64,000 nucleotides of DNA from Sphingomonas sp. (lineage in GTDB: Bacteria; Pseudomonadota; Alphaproteobacteria; Sphingomonadales; Sphingomonadaceae): the NCBI RefSeq assembly GCF_017745215.1, contig NZ_JAGHZV010000001.1:62001-126000 (forward strand), written 5' to 3'. Both the position numbers and the translations under genes were made by a program. Under the pieces are notes generated by a model, which was given only the letters and a program-made list of their open reading frames with translations, was not told where the DNA came from and searched no databases. Of the stretch, positions 7,958-16,916 are shown piece by piece (the stretch's first letter is position 1; every line of letters starts with the position of its first letter).

Positions 7958-9637
7958 TCACTGGCCGAAGCCCGGCGCGGCGCTCGCGACGGTCTTCTTC
8001 TTTTCCTGGGGCTTGGACGGCACCGTCGCCTTGGCGGGCTGCGGCACGTCCTGGCGTGGCGCGGGCTGCTCGGGCTGGGGTTGCGGCACGATCGCCTGCT
8101 GCACCGCCGGCTGGCCGGGCTGCTGCGGAACCGGGTTGAACGCACCGACCGCAGGCTGCGCATCGGGGTTCGCCATCCGCGGCGTGGGCCGCGGGTCGAC
8201 GCCGCCGCCGGGCTTGCTGCCGGTGAGCGCGCCACCGAGCAGGCGCTGGGCGTCGTCGGGCGCGCGATAGCCGTCGGTGGGCAGCGCGATCTCGCTCGCG
8301 TTGACCGGCTTCACCAGATACGGCGTGATCACGATGACCAGCTCGGTTTCGTTGCGCTGGAAGGCGTTCGAGCGGAACAGCGCGCCGAGCACCGGCATGT
8401 CGCCGACGCCGGGGGTCTTGTCGAAGCTGTTGTCGTGGCTGTTCGAGAGCAGGCCCGCGATCATGAAGCTCTCGCCCGAGCCGAGCTCGACCGAGGTCTC
8501 CGCGCGTCGCGTGGTCAGCGCCGGGATCGTCGTGCCGTTGAGCTCGACCGCGCCCGCCGCCGAGAGCTGCGAGACTTCGGGGCGCACGCGCATCGAGATG
8601 CGGCCGTCCGAGAGCACGGTCGGCGTGAAGGCGAGGCTGACGCCATATTGTTTGTACTCGACCGAGACCGCGCCATAGCCCTGGCTGATCGGGATCGGGA
8701 TCTCGCCGCCCGCGAGGAAGGTCGCTGTCTCGCCCGAAAGCGCGGTGAGGTTGGGCTGCGACAGCGTCGTCACCTGGCCGGTGCGTTCGCCGAGATCGAG
8801 CGCCTGGAGCACGTTGAGGCCGAGCAGCTTGCCCGCCATGCCGATCGTGCTGCGCTGGCTTCCCGACGTGAAGGTGTAGTTGGTCGCGCCGGTGGTCGAA
8901 TCGGTGGTGATCGTCCCCGGATTGCGGCCGGACGCGACGCTGAACAGGAAGCCGCCCGTGGTGTCGCGCGTCAGCAGGTTCGAGCCGATGTTCTTGACGA
9001 AGCTGCGGCTCACCTCGGCGAAGCGCACCTGGAGGTTGACCTGGAGCGGCGTCGCGGTGCGCAGGCGGTTGATCACGCCCATCTTGAGCTGCGCGGTGGG
9101 CGACGAAGCGTCGATCCCCGGGTTGAGGATCGCCGTCACCAGCCGCTGCGCCTGCGCCACGTCGTCGGGCGTCGCGACCGTGCCGGTGAGCACCGCGATC
9201 TGGCCGACGGTGGTCACCTTGATGTCCGCGTCGGGCATCGCGACCTTGAGCATCTTGTCGACCGAGGTGATGTTCTGGCTGACCAGCACCTTGGTCGAAT
9301 AGACGACCTTGCCGCCCGCGGTCGTCGCGAAGACGGTCGCTTCGCCGAAGTTCTTGCCGAACAGATAGATCTGGCGCTGGTTGCTGACATAGACGTCGGC
9401 GGCGTCGGGGTTCGACGTCCAGACGCTGGTCACCGGCTGCGGCAGCGTGATGAGCTCGCCTTCGCCGGTCGAGAGCAACACCTGGCGCGTCGGGCGCTCG
9501 CTGCCCACGGGCAGCTCGGCGACGCCGGCGCGCTGGCGGCTGCTGCTCTGCTGGGCCTGCGCCATGACGGGCGCGAGGAGCAGGGCGGCGATCGATGCCG
9601 CGCCGGTGGCGCGAGCGATGAACGAGTGGGTACGCAT
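7958..9637 (-). CDS. cpaC: Tad pilus secretin CpaC/RcpA
   Basis: A 559-residue outer-membrane secretin. It has a signal peptide (about 1-28, cut after AQAQ), an N-terminal pilus-secretin domain with ITLPQPVTSVWTSNPDAADV, a BON-like region (about 115-185), then the secretin ring domain with the gate region and LVIVITPYLVKPV near residue 435. A Pro/Gln-rich tail of about 85 residues follows. It forms the pore for the Flp fibre. Its ATG overlaps the cpaB TGA (TGATG), so the two are probably translationally coupled. Confidence 0.95.
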   Translation of the reverse strand: MRTHSFIARATGAASIAALLLAPVMAQAQQSSSRQRAGVAELPVGSERPTRQVLLSTGEGELITLPQPVTSVWTSNPDAADVYVSNQRQIYLFGKNFGEATVFATTAGGKVVYSTKVLVSQNITSVDKMLKVAMPDADIKVTTVGQIAVLTGTVATPDDVAQAQRLVTAILNPGIDASSPTAQLKMGVINRLRTATPLQVNLQVRFAEVSRSFVKNIGSNLLTRDTTGGFLFSVASGRNPGTITTDSTTGATNYTFTSGSQRSTIGMAGKLLGLNVLQALDLGERTGQVTTLSQPNLTALSGETATFLAGGEIPIPISQGYGAVSVEYKQYGVSLAFTPTVLSDGRISMRVRPEVSQLSAAGAVELNGTTIPALTTRRAETSVELGSGESFMIAGLLSNSHDNSFDKTPGVGDMPVLGALFRSNAFQRNETELVIVITPYLVKPVNASEIALPTDGYRAPDDAQRLLGGALTGSKPGGGVDPRPTPRMANPDAQPAVGAFNPVPQQPGQPAVQQAIVPQPQPEQPAPRQDVPQPAKATVPSKPQEKKKTVASAAPGFGQ

Positions 9638-10656
9638 CAGTTCTTCCCCCCGACCGGAACGACCGTCTCGGCGTTGCCGCGCGCAACCTTCACCACCGGA
9701 CCCATGGGTGCGGCGCCGCCCGGATAGGCGGGGTTGCCCGGCTGGCCGGGCATGCCGGTGTCCTTGGGCTTGCCGGGCACGGTGCGGCGCTGGAAGCGCG
9801 ACACGTCCGCGCCCGTGGCGTAGGTCTGGCTGCCCGCCGACGGCCGCGCGCTCGCCTGGGCGAGCATCGCCTTCTCGGCCTTGGGGTCGTCGGGCACGTT
9901 GACGTCGCCGTTGGCGATCGCTTCCTCGAGCTCGCCCTGGTTGTCGGCGATCGAGCGCAGCGACAGCGAGAGCTTGCCGACGTCCTGCATCACCGCGATC
10001 TGTTCGGCGATCTTGGGCGTCGCTTCGATCGTGACCATCGAATAGGTGTTCACGATCGTGTTGCCCTTGTCGTCCTTCTGCTGGTCGGTGCGCTGGTCGG
10101 TGGCGAGCACGCGGACGTTGCGCAGCACGGTCTCGGAGGCGTGGAGCGGCGGGCCGTCGCCGCCGCCGGGGACGTCCTGGGTGAGGATGAGGTCGACGCG
10201 GTCGCCCGGGAAGACGAAGCCGGCGACCGCACTCTTGGTGTCGACCGGGAAGGTCACCGCGCGCATGCCGGGGCTGAGCGCCGCGGCGAGGAAGCCGCGG
10301 TCACCGGGCTTGACCAGCGCGCCCTGGGTGAGCGGCTGGCCGGCGGGGATCGCGAAGCGGACGACGGTGCCCTGCAGCGTCTTCTGGTCGGTCTCGCCCT
10401 TCTTGTAATAGGCGCCCTCGATCATCTCGTTCGGCCAGGGGACGAACTTCATCGATTCGGGGTCGAGGATCGTGCCGATCGGCAGCGGCTTGGTCGCGAC
10501 GAGCACCTCGGTGGTGTTCTGCGCGGCCTGCTGCGGCTGCACCGCGGCGTTGGCCGTGGGCGCGGGCGCGCCGACCATGAGGCTGCGCGCCATGAAGGCC
10601 GTGATCGCGGCGACGACGAGCGCGCCTACGAGGAGTATGAGCTTGCGTGCATCCAT
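9637..10656 (-). CDS. cpaB: Tad pilus assembly protein CpaB/RcpC
   Basis: A 339-residue protein with one N-terminal TM or uncleaved signal (about 5-26), a SAF domain (VLVATKPLPIGTIL at about 51-64) and an RcpC-type domain containing RAVTFPVDTKSAVAGFVFPG and GDRVDLILTQDV. CpaB is a periplasmic partner of the secretin. The C-terminal region is Pro/Gly-rich (KPKDTGMPGQPGNPAYPGG). It is the second gene in the operon, 53 nt downstream of cpaA. Confidence 0.95.
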   Translation of the reverse strand: MDARKLILLVGALVVAAITAFMARSLMVGAPAPTANAAVQPQQAAQNTTEVLVATKPLPIGTILDPESMKFVPWPNEMIEGAYYKKGETDQKTLQGTVVRFAIPAGQPLTQGALVKPGDRGFLAAALSPGMRAVTFPVDTKSAVAGFVFPGDRVDLILTQDVPGGGDGPPLHASETVLRNVRVLATDQRTDQQKDDKGNTIVNTYSMVTIEATPKIAEQIAVMQDVGKLSLSLRSIADNQGELEEAIANGDVNVPDDPKAEKAMLAQASARPSAGSQTYATGADVSRFQRRTVPGKPKDTGMPGQPGNPAYPGGAAPMGPVVKVARGNAETVVPVGGKN

Positions 10657-10709
10657 TGCGCTCAGGCCTTTTCAAAACCGACGGGCCGGGTTGATCCGGC
10701 GTTAGGCAA

Positions 10710-11180
10710 TCACCCGAAATGGTTAAAAAGCGGTTCGCGAAGTGCGATCAGCCCGGCGATCGCGATCGCCACCCCGTAGGGAATCTCTGGTGTTTCAGGG
10801 TTTTTCCTGAGGTGCTTCTCGATCACCATGACCAGCGTCAGCAGCCCGCCGGCGATCGACATGACCACCAGCAGCCACACGAGCGGCACCACCGGGAACC
10901 ACAAAGCCAGCGCGCCGATCAGCTTGACGTCGCCCCCGCCCATCTGGCCGATCGCGAAGGCGCCCGCGAAGAAGGCGAAGACGAGCAGCGCGACTCCGAA
11001 CTGGAGCGCCATGTCCGGCCAGAAGTGAAGCCCGTTCGCCACCCACCAGAGTGGCGCCATCAGCGCGATCAAGCCGTTCTTCCAATTGGCGATTTCGCGC
11101 GTGCGCGCATCCTGGATGCCGGCCGAGACCAGCAGCAGCGCAAGCGCGCCGACCAGAAAAAAGGCGATCAGATTCCCCAT
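10710..11180 (-). CDS. cpaA: type IV prepilin peptidase CpaA/TadV
   Basis: A 156-residue polytopic aspartic protease of the A24 family. It has the two Asp motifs: IQDARTREIANW (first Asp near residue 24) and GQMGGGDVKL (GxGD, near residue 84). It cleaves the leader of Flp pilin at the inner membrane. It is the first gene of the operon running leftwards; 50 nt separate it from the divergent hydrolase gene at 11231, so the operon promoter must sit in that gap or inside it. No pilin gene is found next to it, unlike many Tad loci. Confidence 0.93.
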   Translation of the reverse strand: MGNLIAFFLVGALALLLVSAGIQDARTREIANWKNGLIALMAPLWWVANGLHFWPDMALQFGVALLVFAFFAGAFAIGQMGGGDVKLIGALALWFPVVPLVWLLVVMSIAGGLLTLVMVIEKHLRKNPETPEIPYGVAIAIAGLIALREPLFNHFG

Positions 11181-11230
11181 CCCCGCCTATTTTCTAGACG
11201 GAAGCGCTTTCCAAAACGTAACCAAGCGCC

Positions 11231-12178
11231 ATGACCGCCCCCGAATCGGTGCGCCGCTCGCTTCCCGCCGGCGCGCAGCTCCACCAATGGACGGCGCCCG
11301 ACGGCTGGCCGCTCCGCGCCTTCGCCTGGCCCGCCGACACCGCGAGTCCCCGAGGTTCGATCCTGTTCCAGGGGGGACGCGGCGACATCTTCGAGAAGTA
11401 TCTCGAGCTGTTCCACCATTGGCACGGCCAGGGCTGGACGATCACCTCGTTCGACTGGCGCGGGCAGGGCGGCTCGGGGAGGCTGACCGACGCGGCCGAT
11501 TGCGGGCACATCCAGGACTTCGCGCAGTACATCGACGACTTCCGCGCCTTCTACGCCGAATGGGCCGCGGCGACGCCGGGGCCGCACGTCGTGTTCGGCC
11601 ATTCGATGGGCGGGCACCTCGTGCTGCGCGCGCTGGTCGAGGGCGTGGCGAGGCCCGACGCGGTGGTGCTGGTCGCGCCGATGCTCGGCTTCCACGCGAT
11701 CGGCGGCGCCTGGATCGGCGAGAAGCTCGCCAACCTGCTCGGCAACGTCGGCGACAGCAGCCGCCCGGCGTGGAAGACCAACGAGAAGCCCTACACCACC
11801 GAATCGCGCTTCAACCTGCTAACCCACGACCCCGACCGCTATTCGGACGAGCTCTGGTGGAAGGAGCAGCATCCCGAGCTCGCGACCGGGTCGCCCAGCT
11901 GGAACTGGGTGATCCAGGGCTTCAAGTCGAACCGCGAGCTGCGCAATTCGCCGAAGCTCAAGACGATGGACGTGCCGGTGCTGATGCTGATCGCCGAGGC
12001 CGACGGGCTGGTCGATCCCAAGGCCGCGGCGGCGATCGGCGCCAGGTTGCCCGATGCGCGGATGGTGCGCTTCGGCAAGGAGAGCGCGCACGAAATCCTG
12101 CGCGAGGGCGACAAGGTGCGCAATCGGGCGATCGGCGAGATCGACCTCTTCCTGCAGGCGCGGGCCCAGCGGAAGTGA
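11231..12178 (+). CDS. alpha/beta hydrolase, lysophospholipase-like
   Basis: A 315-residue serine hydrolase of the Hydrolase_4 / monoglyceride-lipase-like type. The nucleophile elbow GHSMGGH puts Ser125 as catalytic residue, SFDWRGQGGSGR (about 73-84) is the typical oxyanion-side loop, and MLIAEADGLVDP supplies the probable Asp. The catalytic His is probably in ESAHEIL. No signal peptide, so it is probably cytoplasmic. The substrate cannot be read from the sequence. The stop overlaps the GTG of the next gene by 4 nt. Confidence 0.9.
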   Translation: MTAPESVRRSLPAGAQLHQWTAPDGWPLRAFAWPADTASPRGSILFQGGRGDIFEKYLELFHHWHGQGWTITSFDWRGQGGSGRLTDAADCGHIQDFAQYIDDFRAFYAEWAAATPGPHVVFGHSMGGHLVLRALVEGVARPDAVVLVAPMLGFHAIGGAWIGEKLANLLGNVGDSSRPAWKTNEKPYTTESRFNLLTHDPDRYSDELWWKEQHPELATGSPSWNWVIQGFKSNRELRNSPKLKTMDVPVLMLIAEADGLVDPKAAAAIGARLPDARMVRFGKESAHEILREGDKVRNRAIGEIDLFLQARAQRK

Positions 12179-13251
12179 GCCGTTTCGACATTGCGATCGT
12201 CGGCGGCGGCATCGCCGGCGCGAGCCTGGCGGCCGAGCTGGCGGGGCAGGCGAAGGTCGCGGTGCTCGAGATGGAGTCGCAGCCCGGCTATCATTCGACC
12301 GGGCGCAGCGCCGCCTTCTGGTCCGAGACTTATGGCGGGCCCTTCGTCCAGCCGCTGACCACCGCCTCGGGGCCGCTGCTCGAGGGGTATCTCGAGCCTT
12401 TGGGCTCGCTCCACATCGCGCGGGGCGACGAGCGTGCCGCCGTCGATTCCGAGCTTGCGGCCTTTTCCGAGAGCGGGGTGCAGCTGGACCTCGTCGATCC
12501 GCGCGAGCGCATCCCCGGGCTTAGGGAGCAATGGACGCTCGGCATCTGGGAGCCGAGCTGCGCCTATATCGACGTCGGCGGGCTCCACGGCAGCTACCTC
12601 AAGGCCGCGCGCCGGGCGGGCGCCGAGATCCGCACCGATGCCGAGCTGCTCTCCGCGCGCCGCGAGAACGGGCTCTGGCGGCTCGAGACGCGTTGCGGGG
12701 TGGTCGAGGCCGAGGTGCTGGTCGATGCCGCGGGTGCCTGGGCCGATCCGGTGGCGGTGCTGGCGGGCGCGCGGCCGCTCGGCATCCAGCCCTATCGCCG
12801 CACCATGGTCCAGCTCGCGACCGACCCCGCGCCGCCCGCCGACCTGCCGCATGTCGGGCACCTCACCGGCAGCTTCTACTTCAAGCCCGAGGCGGGCGGG
12901 CGGCTGTGGCTGAGCCCGCACGACGAGACGCCGACCGATCCCTGCGACGCGCAGCCCGAGGACCTCGACGTCGCGATCGCGATCGACCGGTTCGAGCAGG
13001 TGGTCGACTGGCGCGTGGCGAAGCTCGAGCATCGCTGGGCGGGCCTCAGGAGCTTCGCGCCCGACCGGCTGCCGGTCTATGGCTTCGACCCGGACGTGCC
13101 CGGCTTCTTCTGGTGCGCGGGGCAGGGCGGCTTCGGCATCCAGACCGCGCCCGCCGCCGCCAAGCTCGCCGCCGCGCTGGTCACCGGCGCGAGCCCGCAC
13201 CCGTCCGTCGCAGCGATCGATCCGGCCCGCTATTCGCCCGCGCGCTTCTGA
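12175..13251 (+). CDS. FAD-dependent oxidoreductase (DAO family)
   Basis: A 358-residue flavoprotein. The GTG start at 12175 overlaps the previous stop (GTGA) and leads straight into the Rossmann motif FDIAIVGGGIAGASLAAEL, so it is well supported. GYHSTGRSAAFW is the second FAD-contact region, and a C-terminal FWCAGQGGFGIQTAPAA closes the FAD site. The family includes D-amino-acid dehydrogenases and sarcosine/glycerol-3-phosphate oxidases; the substrate here is unknown. Co-transcription with the hydrolase suggests a small shared catabolic unit, which is inference. Confidence 0.88.
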   Translation: MSRFDIAIVGGGIAGASLAAELAGQAKVAVLEMESQPGYHSTGRSAAFWSETYGGPFVQPLTTASGPLLEGYLEPLGSLHIARGDERAAVDSELAAFSESGVQLDLVDPRERIPGLREQWTLGIWEPSCAYIDVGGLHGSYLKAARRAGAEIRTDAELLSARRENGLWRLETRCGVVEAEVLVDAAGAWADPVAVLAGARPLGIQPYRRTMVQLATDPAPPADLPHVGHLTGSFYFKPEAGGRLWLSPHDETPTDPCDAQPEDLDVAIAIDRFEQVVDWRVAKLEHRWAGLRSFAPDRLPVYGFDPDVPGFFWCAGQGGFGIQTAPAAAKLAAALVTGASPHPSVAAIDPARYSPARF

Positions 13252-13332
13252 GCCGTGTCAGTTGGGGACCGGCGGCGGGATGCATCCGCCGCGCACCCCC
13301 TGCTTGCCGCTACGTCAAGCGCGGATTCTGCG

Positions 13333-13356
13333 AAACCCGCGGATTTCCGCGGGTTT
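13333..13356 (+). terminator. intrinsic terminator after the FAD oxidoreductase
   Basis: Perfect 10-bp stem AAACCCGCGG / CCGCGGGTTT with an ATTT loop, followed by TT. It lies 82 nt after the oxidoreductase stop and before the thioesterase gene. Confidence 0.75.
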
Positions 13357-13406
13357 TTCGCGATTCGCCCTCGTCAAATCGCGCGCTTGGGCATAGGATT
13401 GCGCCC

Positions 13407-13814
13407 ATGACCGGCACTGCCATCCCGCATGACTTCAAGGTCGACGTCTCGCCCGACGACATCGACTTCATGGGGCATGTGAACAACGCCAGCTATCTGA
13501 AGTGGGTGCAGGCCGCGGTGATCAGCCACTGGCAGAAGCTCGCGCCTGCCGAGGCGATCGCCGAGCATCTCTGGGTCGCGCTCAAGCACGAGATCACCTA
13601 TCGCCGGCCCGCCTTCCTCGACGACGATGTCGTGGCGACGGTGCTGCTCGAGAAGGTCCAGGGCGCGCGCGCCTTCTACGAGACGGTGATCCGCCGCGGC
13701 GGCGAAGTGCTCGCCGAGGTCAAGTCGAGCTGGTGCTGCGTCGACGCCGAGACGCTCAGGCCTTCGCGGCTGGCGAAGGACGTGATCGACCGGTTCTTCG
13801 TGAAGGGGGAGTAG
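13407..13814 (+). CDS. acyl-CoA thioesterase, 4-hydroxybenzoyl-CoA type
   Basis: A 135-residue hotdog-fold protein. The N-terminal motif DIDFMGHVNNASYLKWVQ is the classical Asp-x-x-x-His-x-N signature of YbgC/FadM-like thioesterases (catalytic Asp near residue 18). HEITYRRPAFLDDDV and ARAFYETVIRRGGEVLAEVKSSWCCVD are the central strands. It hydrolyses acyl-CoA thioesters in the cytoplasm. It stands alone, preceded by an intrinsic terminator and followed by a REPIN-type repeat. Confidence 0.9.
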   Translation: MTGTAIPHDFKVDVSPDDIDFMGHVNNASYLKWVQAAVISHWQKLAPAEAIAEHLWVALKHEITYRRPAFLDDDVVATVLLEKVQGARAFYETVIRRGGEVLAEVKSSWCCVDAETLRPSRLAKDVIDRFFVKGE

Positions 13815-13836
13815 GGCCCGACCCCTGCGCTTCCGG

Positions 13837-13973
13837 CATGCTGAACTTGGGCGTGCCATCGTCCGGAAGACGCACGTGATTTTCCTCTACCCGTCATCCC
13901 GGCGAAAGCCGGGACCCAGGGCCGCGAGCGACGTCCTTTGTAACCCTGGGTCCCGGCTTTCGCCGGGATGACG
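13837..13973. repeat. REPIN-like repeat copy 2 with left flanking motif
   Basis: The palindrome core runs from 13892 to 13973: two inverted TCCCGGC-GAAA-GCCGGGA hairpins between CGTCATCC and GGATGACG ends. At 13837-13866 it is preceded by CATGCTGAACTTGGGCGTGC, a second repeated motif that also flanks copies 5, 6 and 8. It lies between convergent genes. Confidence 0.9.
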
Positions 13974-13987
13974 GGCTTAGGGGACGG

Positions 13988-15361
13988 TCACTCTGTCCTC
14001 ACCCCCTCGATCGGCGCCAGGATCAGCGTGATCCGGTCGTGTCCCACGGCGAGCTCCAGCGTCTGGCCCGCGACGACGTCGATCGGCTCGGGGAAGGCGT
14101 GGAGGATCTGCAGCCAGCCGCCGTCGGTATAGCCGTCGGGGTGGTTGTCGAAGCGGATGCCCTCGGCGAGGTCGATGTCCATCCACTGCACGATCCCCAC
14201 CGCGCGGCCGCTGGCGGTCACCGGCACGCTCAAGCGCGCCAGCGTTGCGTCGTGCTTCTTCGCGGTGAGGTCGAGCCGGACCAGCGCGACGTCGTCGGAC
14301 AGTCGCTGCCATGCGGTCATCGTGCCGTGGATCGGCAGCCGCAGCGGCGCGAAGGCGGTGAAGGCGGACAAGTCGAAGCCCGAGACGTCGCCGACGAAAG
14401 CGTATTCGGCGAGCGTCTCGCTCGCGACGAGGCAGCCGATCGCGCTCGCGGCGCGGGGGATGACGATGGCGCCGGGCGCGAGCAGCCGGCGATGCGCATC
14501 CTCGAAGGTGTCGAGCACCTTCTCGGTGAGCAGGTCGCTCGACAGGATCTCGGAGACGAGGATATCGGCGCGGGCATCGAGGTCGGTGCCGATCTCGAGC
14601 TCGGTCGAGGGCTTGCCGAGGATCTCGATCCGCTCGGCATAGCCGTTGTCCGCGACGATCCGGCGCGCCATGTCGGCGATGATCGGCTCCATCTCGCAGG
14701 CCGTCACCCGCGCTGCGCCGGCGCGCGCCGCCATCAGCGAGAGAAGGCCGCTGCCCGCGCCGATGTCGAGCACGCGCGCCTCGGTGCCGGTCTGGGCGAT
14801 GGCCGCCTTGATCGCCGCTTCGAACGCGTCGTTGCGGCGGACGTCGTTCATCATCGGGATATGCCAGAAGGGCACGCTGTCGGCGCCCAGCCGGCGTATC
14901 TGGTGGCGGATGTGGAGGTTGCCGGGCTGGAGTTCGAGCGCGCGGCGGAAATGGCGGATCGCCTCGGCCTTCTCGCCGGCGTCGGCCAGCACCACGCCCA
15001 GGTTGCTCGCGGCGATCGGGTTGGACGGGTCGGCGAGGCACGCCTGGCGCAGCGGCTCGATCGCCTCGCGCGTCCGCCCCAGCCAGTGGAGCGTCAGGCC
15101 CTTCTCGTGAAGCGCGACCGCGTGGCCGGGCTCGATCGCGAGCAGCTGGTCCCACAGGATCAGCGCCTGCTCGGGCTTGCCGAGCCGGCCCAGCACGCCC
15201 GCGAGCAAGGGCAGCACCTCGGCGGTGCGATAGTTGCGCGCGAGCACCTCGCGGTACATCGCCTCGGCTTCGGCGAGGTCGCCGCGCTCGTGCAGCGCCA
15301 TCGCTGCGGCGAGCGCCTCGCGCGCATCGACCGGCGCTTCGACGGTTTCGGGATCAGCCAT
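13988..15361 (-). CDS. TPR protein with PRMT-like SAM-dependent methyltransferase domain
   Basis: A 457-residue protein. Residues 1-155 contain about four TPR-like helix pairs (for example DLAEAEAMYREVLARNYRTA and EAIRHFRRALELQPGN). The second half is a Class I methyltransferase: VLDIGAGSGLLSLMAARAGA is the SAM-binding loop, and VTACEMEPII supplies the ribose-binding Glu. It then has DILVSEILSSDLLTEKVLDTF, which matches the double-Glu loop of protein arginine methyltransferases (PRMT7/9-like, E of SE and E of TEK), followed by a beta-barrel-like C-terminus. It is therefore a candidate protein arginine methyltransferase; targets unknown. It is 18 nt downstream of rnhA, likely in one operon. 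Confidence 0.82.
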   Translation of the reverse strand: MADPETVEAPVDAREALAAAMALHERGDLAEAEAMYREVLARNYRTAEVLPLLAGVLGRLGKPEQALILWDQLLAIEPGHAVALHEKGLTLHWLGRTREAIEPLRQACLADPSNPIAASNLGVVLADAGEKAEAIRHFRRALELQPGNLHIRHQIRRLGADSVPFWHIPMMNDVRRNDAFEAAIKAAIAQTGTEARVLDIGAGSGLLSLMAARAGAARVTACEMEPIIADMARRIVADNGYAERIEILGKPSTELEIGTDLDARADILVSEILSSDLLTEKVLDTFEDAHRRLLAPGAIVIPRAASAIGCLVASETLAEYAFVGDVSGFDLSAFTAFAPLRLPIHGTMTAWQRLSDDVALVRLDLTAKKHDATLARLSVPVTASGRAVGIVQWMDIDLAEGIRFDNHPDGYTDGGWLQILHAFPEPIDVVAGQTLELAVGHDRITLILAPIEGVRTE

Positions 15362-15379
15362 GTAAGGGTGCCATCGTGT

Positions 15380-15826
15380 TTACGCCGCCAGCGCCGCGTC
15401 GCTCGCGAGCTTGTCGGCGCGTTCGTTGTCGGGGTGGCCTGCGTGGCCCTTCACCCACACCCATTTGATCTGGTGCGGCTTCGAGGCGGCGAGCAGCTCC
15501 TGCCACAGCTCGGCGTTCTTCACCGGCTTCCTGTCGGCGGTCTTCCAGCCGTTCTTCTGCCACCCGTGGATCCATTTGGTGAGGCCGTCCATCACATAGC
15601 GGCTGTCGGTCGAGAGCGTAACGCGGCAGGGGCGCTTGAGTGCCTCCAGCCCGCGGATCGCGGCCATCAGCTCCATGCGGTTGTTGGTGGTGTGCTTCTC
15701 CGAGCCCGAGAGCTCGCGCTCGGTGGTGCCCATGCGCAGCACGACGCCCCAGCCGCCCTTGCCGGGGTTGCCCTTGCAGGCGCCGTCGGTGGCCATCTCG
15801 ACATGCGATAGGGAGAGTTCGGTCAT
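15380..15826 (-). CDS. rnhA: ribonuclease HI
   Basis: A 148-residue enzyme that degrades RNA in RNA:DNA hybrids. All catalytic acidic residues are visible: the Asp in [16 protein letters not shown], the Glu in [12 protein letters not shown], the Asp in [11 protein letters not shown] and the Asp in [12 protein letters not shown]. Its length is that of standard RNase HI. The start overlaps the thrB stop by 4 nt (ATGA), as commonly seen in alphaproteobacteria. Confidence 0.97.
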   Translation of the reverse strand: MTELSLSHVEMATDGACKGNPGKGGWGVVLRMGTTERELSGSEKHTTNNRMELMAAIRGLEALKRPCRVTLSTDSRYVMDGLTKWIHGWQKNGWKTADRKPVKNAELWQELLAASKPHQIKWVWVKGHAGHPDNERADKLASDAALAA

Positions 15827-16779
15827 GCGAAGAGCCTCTGCCCGTTCTCCGCGTAGAAATCGAGCCGGCGGCGATAGGCGAGGGGATCCTTGCGCGTCAC
15901 CATCGCGTCAGCCGGGGTGTTGAGCCAGTCCCAGGCGCGGCTGAGGAAGAAGCGCAGCGCCGCACCCTCGGCGAGGATCGGCAGCGCGGCCTGCTCCTCG
16001 GGGGTAAGGCCGAAGCTCGCGCGATAGCCCCGGAGCAGCGCGGCGCCGATCGCGGGGTCGTAGGCGCGGCCCTGCGCGTCGAACGCCCAGGCGCCGTGCA
16101 TCACCGCGAGGTCGTAGGCGCGGACGTCGGTGCAGGCGAAGTAGAAGTCGATCAGGCCGGTCACCCGGTCGCCGAGCATCAGGACATTGTCGGGGAAGAG
16201 ATCGGCGTGGACCGCGCTGGTCGCGAGCCCGCGCGGCCAGGCGGCGAGGATGCGGTCGACCGCGGCCCGGGCGTGGTCGAACAGGCCGGGCTCGATCGCG
16301 TCGAGGTCGCGGCCGCAGCGCGCGAGCTGCGCGGCCCAGGTGTCGACGCCCATCGAATTGACGCGGTGGCCGGTGAAGTCGGCGAGGCTCGCGTGCATCC
16401 GGCCCATCGCTTCGGCGGCGGCATGCGCCTGGGCAGGCGTGGGGTGCGTGACCGAGACGCCCTGGAGGAACTGGATCAGGCACGCGGGGCGGCCGGCGAG
16501 CTCATGGATCACGCGGCCGTCGCGGTCGGGGATGGCGGGGGGCACGGGGTTGCCGCGGGTGGCGAGATGCTCGAGCAACGCCATGAAATAGGGCAGGTCC
16601 CCGGCGGCGACGCGCTTCTCGTAGAGCGTGAGGATGAAGCGCGCCTTGGTGGTGTCGACGAGATAGTTCGAATTCTCGACGCCCTCGGCGATGCCCTTGG
16701 CCGAGACGAGTTCGCCGGCGTCGAACTTCGTGAGGAAGTCGGCGAGCGCCTCGGCTGAAACTTGTGTGTAGACCGCCAT
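15823..16779 (-). CDS. thrB: homoserine kinase (APH-fold type)
   Basis: A 318-residue kinase that phosphorylates homoserine for threonine synthesis. The ATG at 16779 gives the standard N-terminus [16 protein letters not shown]; a longer in-frame extension is possible but not conserved in style. [13 protein letters not shown] resembles the nucleotide-loop, [10 protein letters not shown] is the catalytic loop (HxDxxxxN), and [18 protein letters not shown] carries the metal-binding Asp. This is the aminoglycoside-phosphotransferase-like ThrB found in alphaproteobacteria, not the GHMP type. Confidence 0.96.
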   Translation of the reverse strand: MAVYTQVSAEALADFLTKFDAGELVSAKGIAEGVENSNYLVDTTKARFILTLYEKRVAAGDLPYFMALLEHLATRGNPVPPAIPDRDGRVIHELAGRPACLIQFLQGVSVTHPTPAQAHAAAEAMGRMHASLADFTGHRVNSMGVDTWAAQLARCGRDLDAIEPGLFDHARAAVDRILAAWPRGLATSAVHADLFPDNVLMLGDRVTGLIDFYFACTDVRAYDLAVMHGAWAFDAQGRAYDPAIGAALLRGYRASFGLTPEEQAALPILAEGAALRFFLSRAWDWLNTPADAMVTRKDPLAYRRRLDFYAENGQRLFA

Positions 16780-16801
16780 CCCTTGCCCCCAAAATACCAA
16801 C

Positions 16802-16882
16802 CGTCATCCCGGCGAAGCCGGGACCCAGGGTCACGAGCGACGTCGCCTGCGGCCCTGGGTCCCGGCTTTCGCCGGGATGACG
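16802..16882. repeat. REPIN-like palindromic repeat, copy 3
   Basis: Same inverted hairpin pair as the other copies, with one base lost in the left loop (GCGAAGCC in place of GCGAAAGCC). It sits between ispH and thrB, which are read in the same direction, so it lies in the middle of a probable transcript. Confidence 0.9.
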
Positions 16883-16916
16883 AAGATAGCAAGGGGATGG
16901 ATAGCAAGGGGATGCA

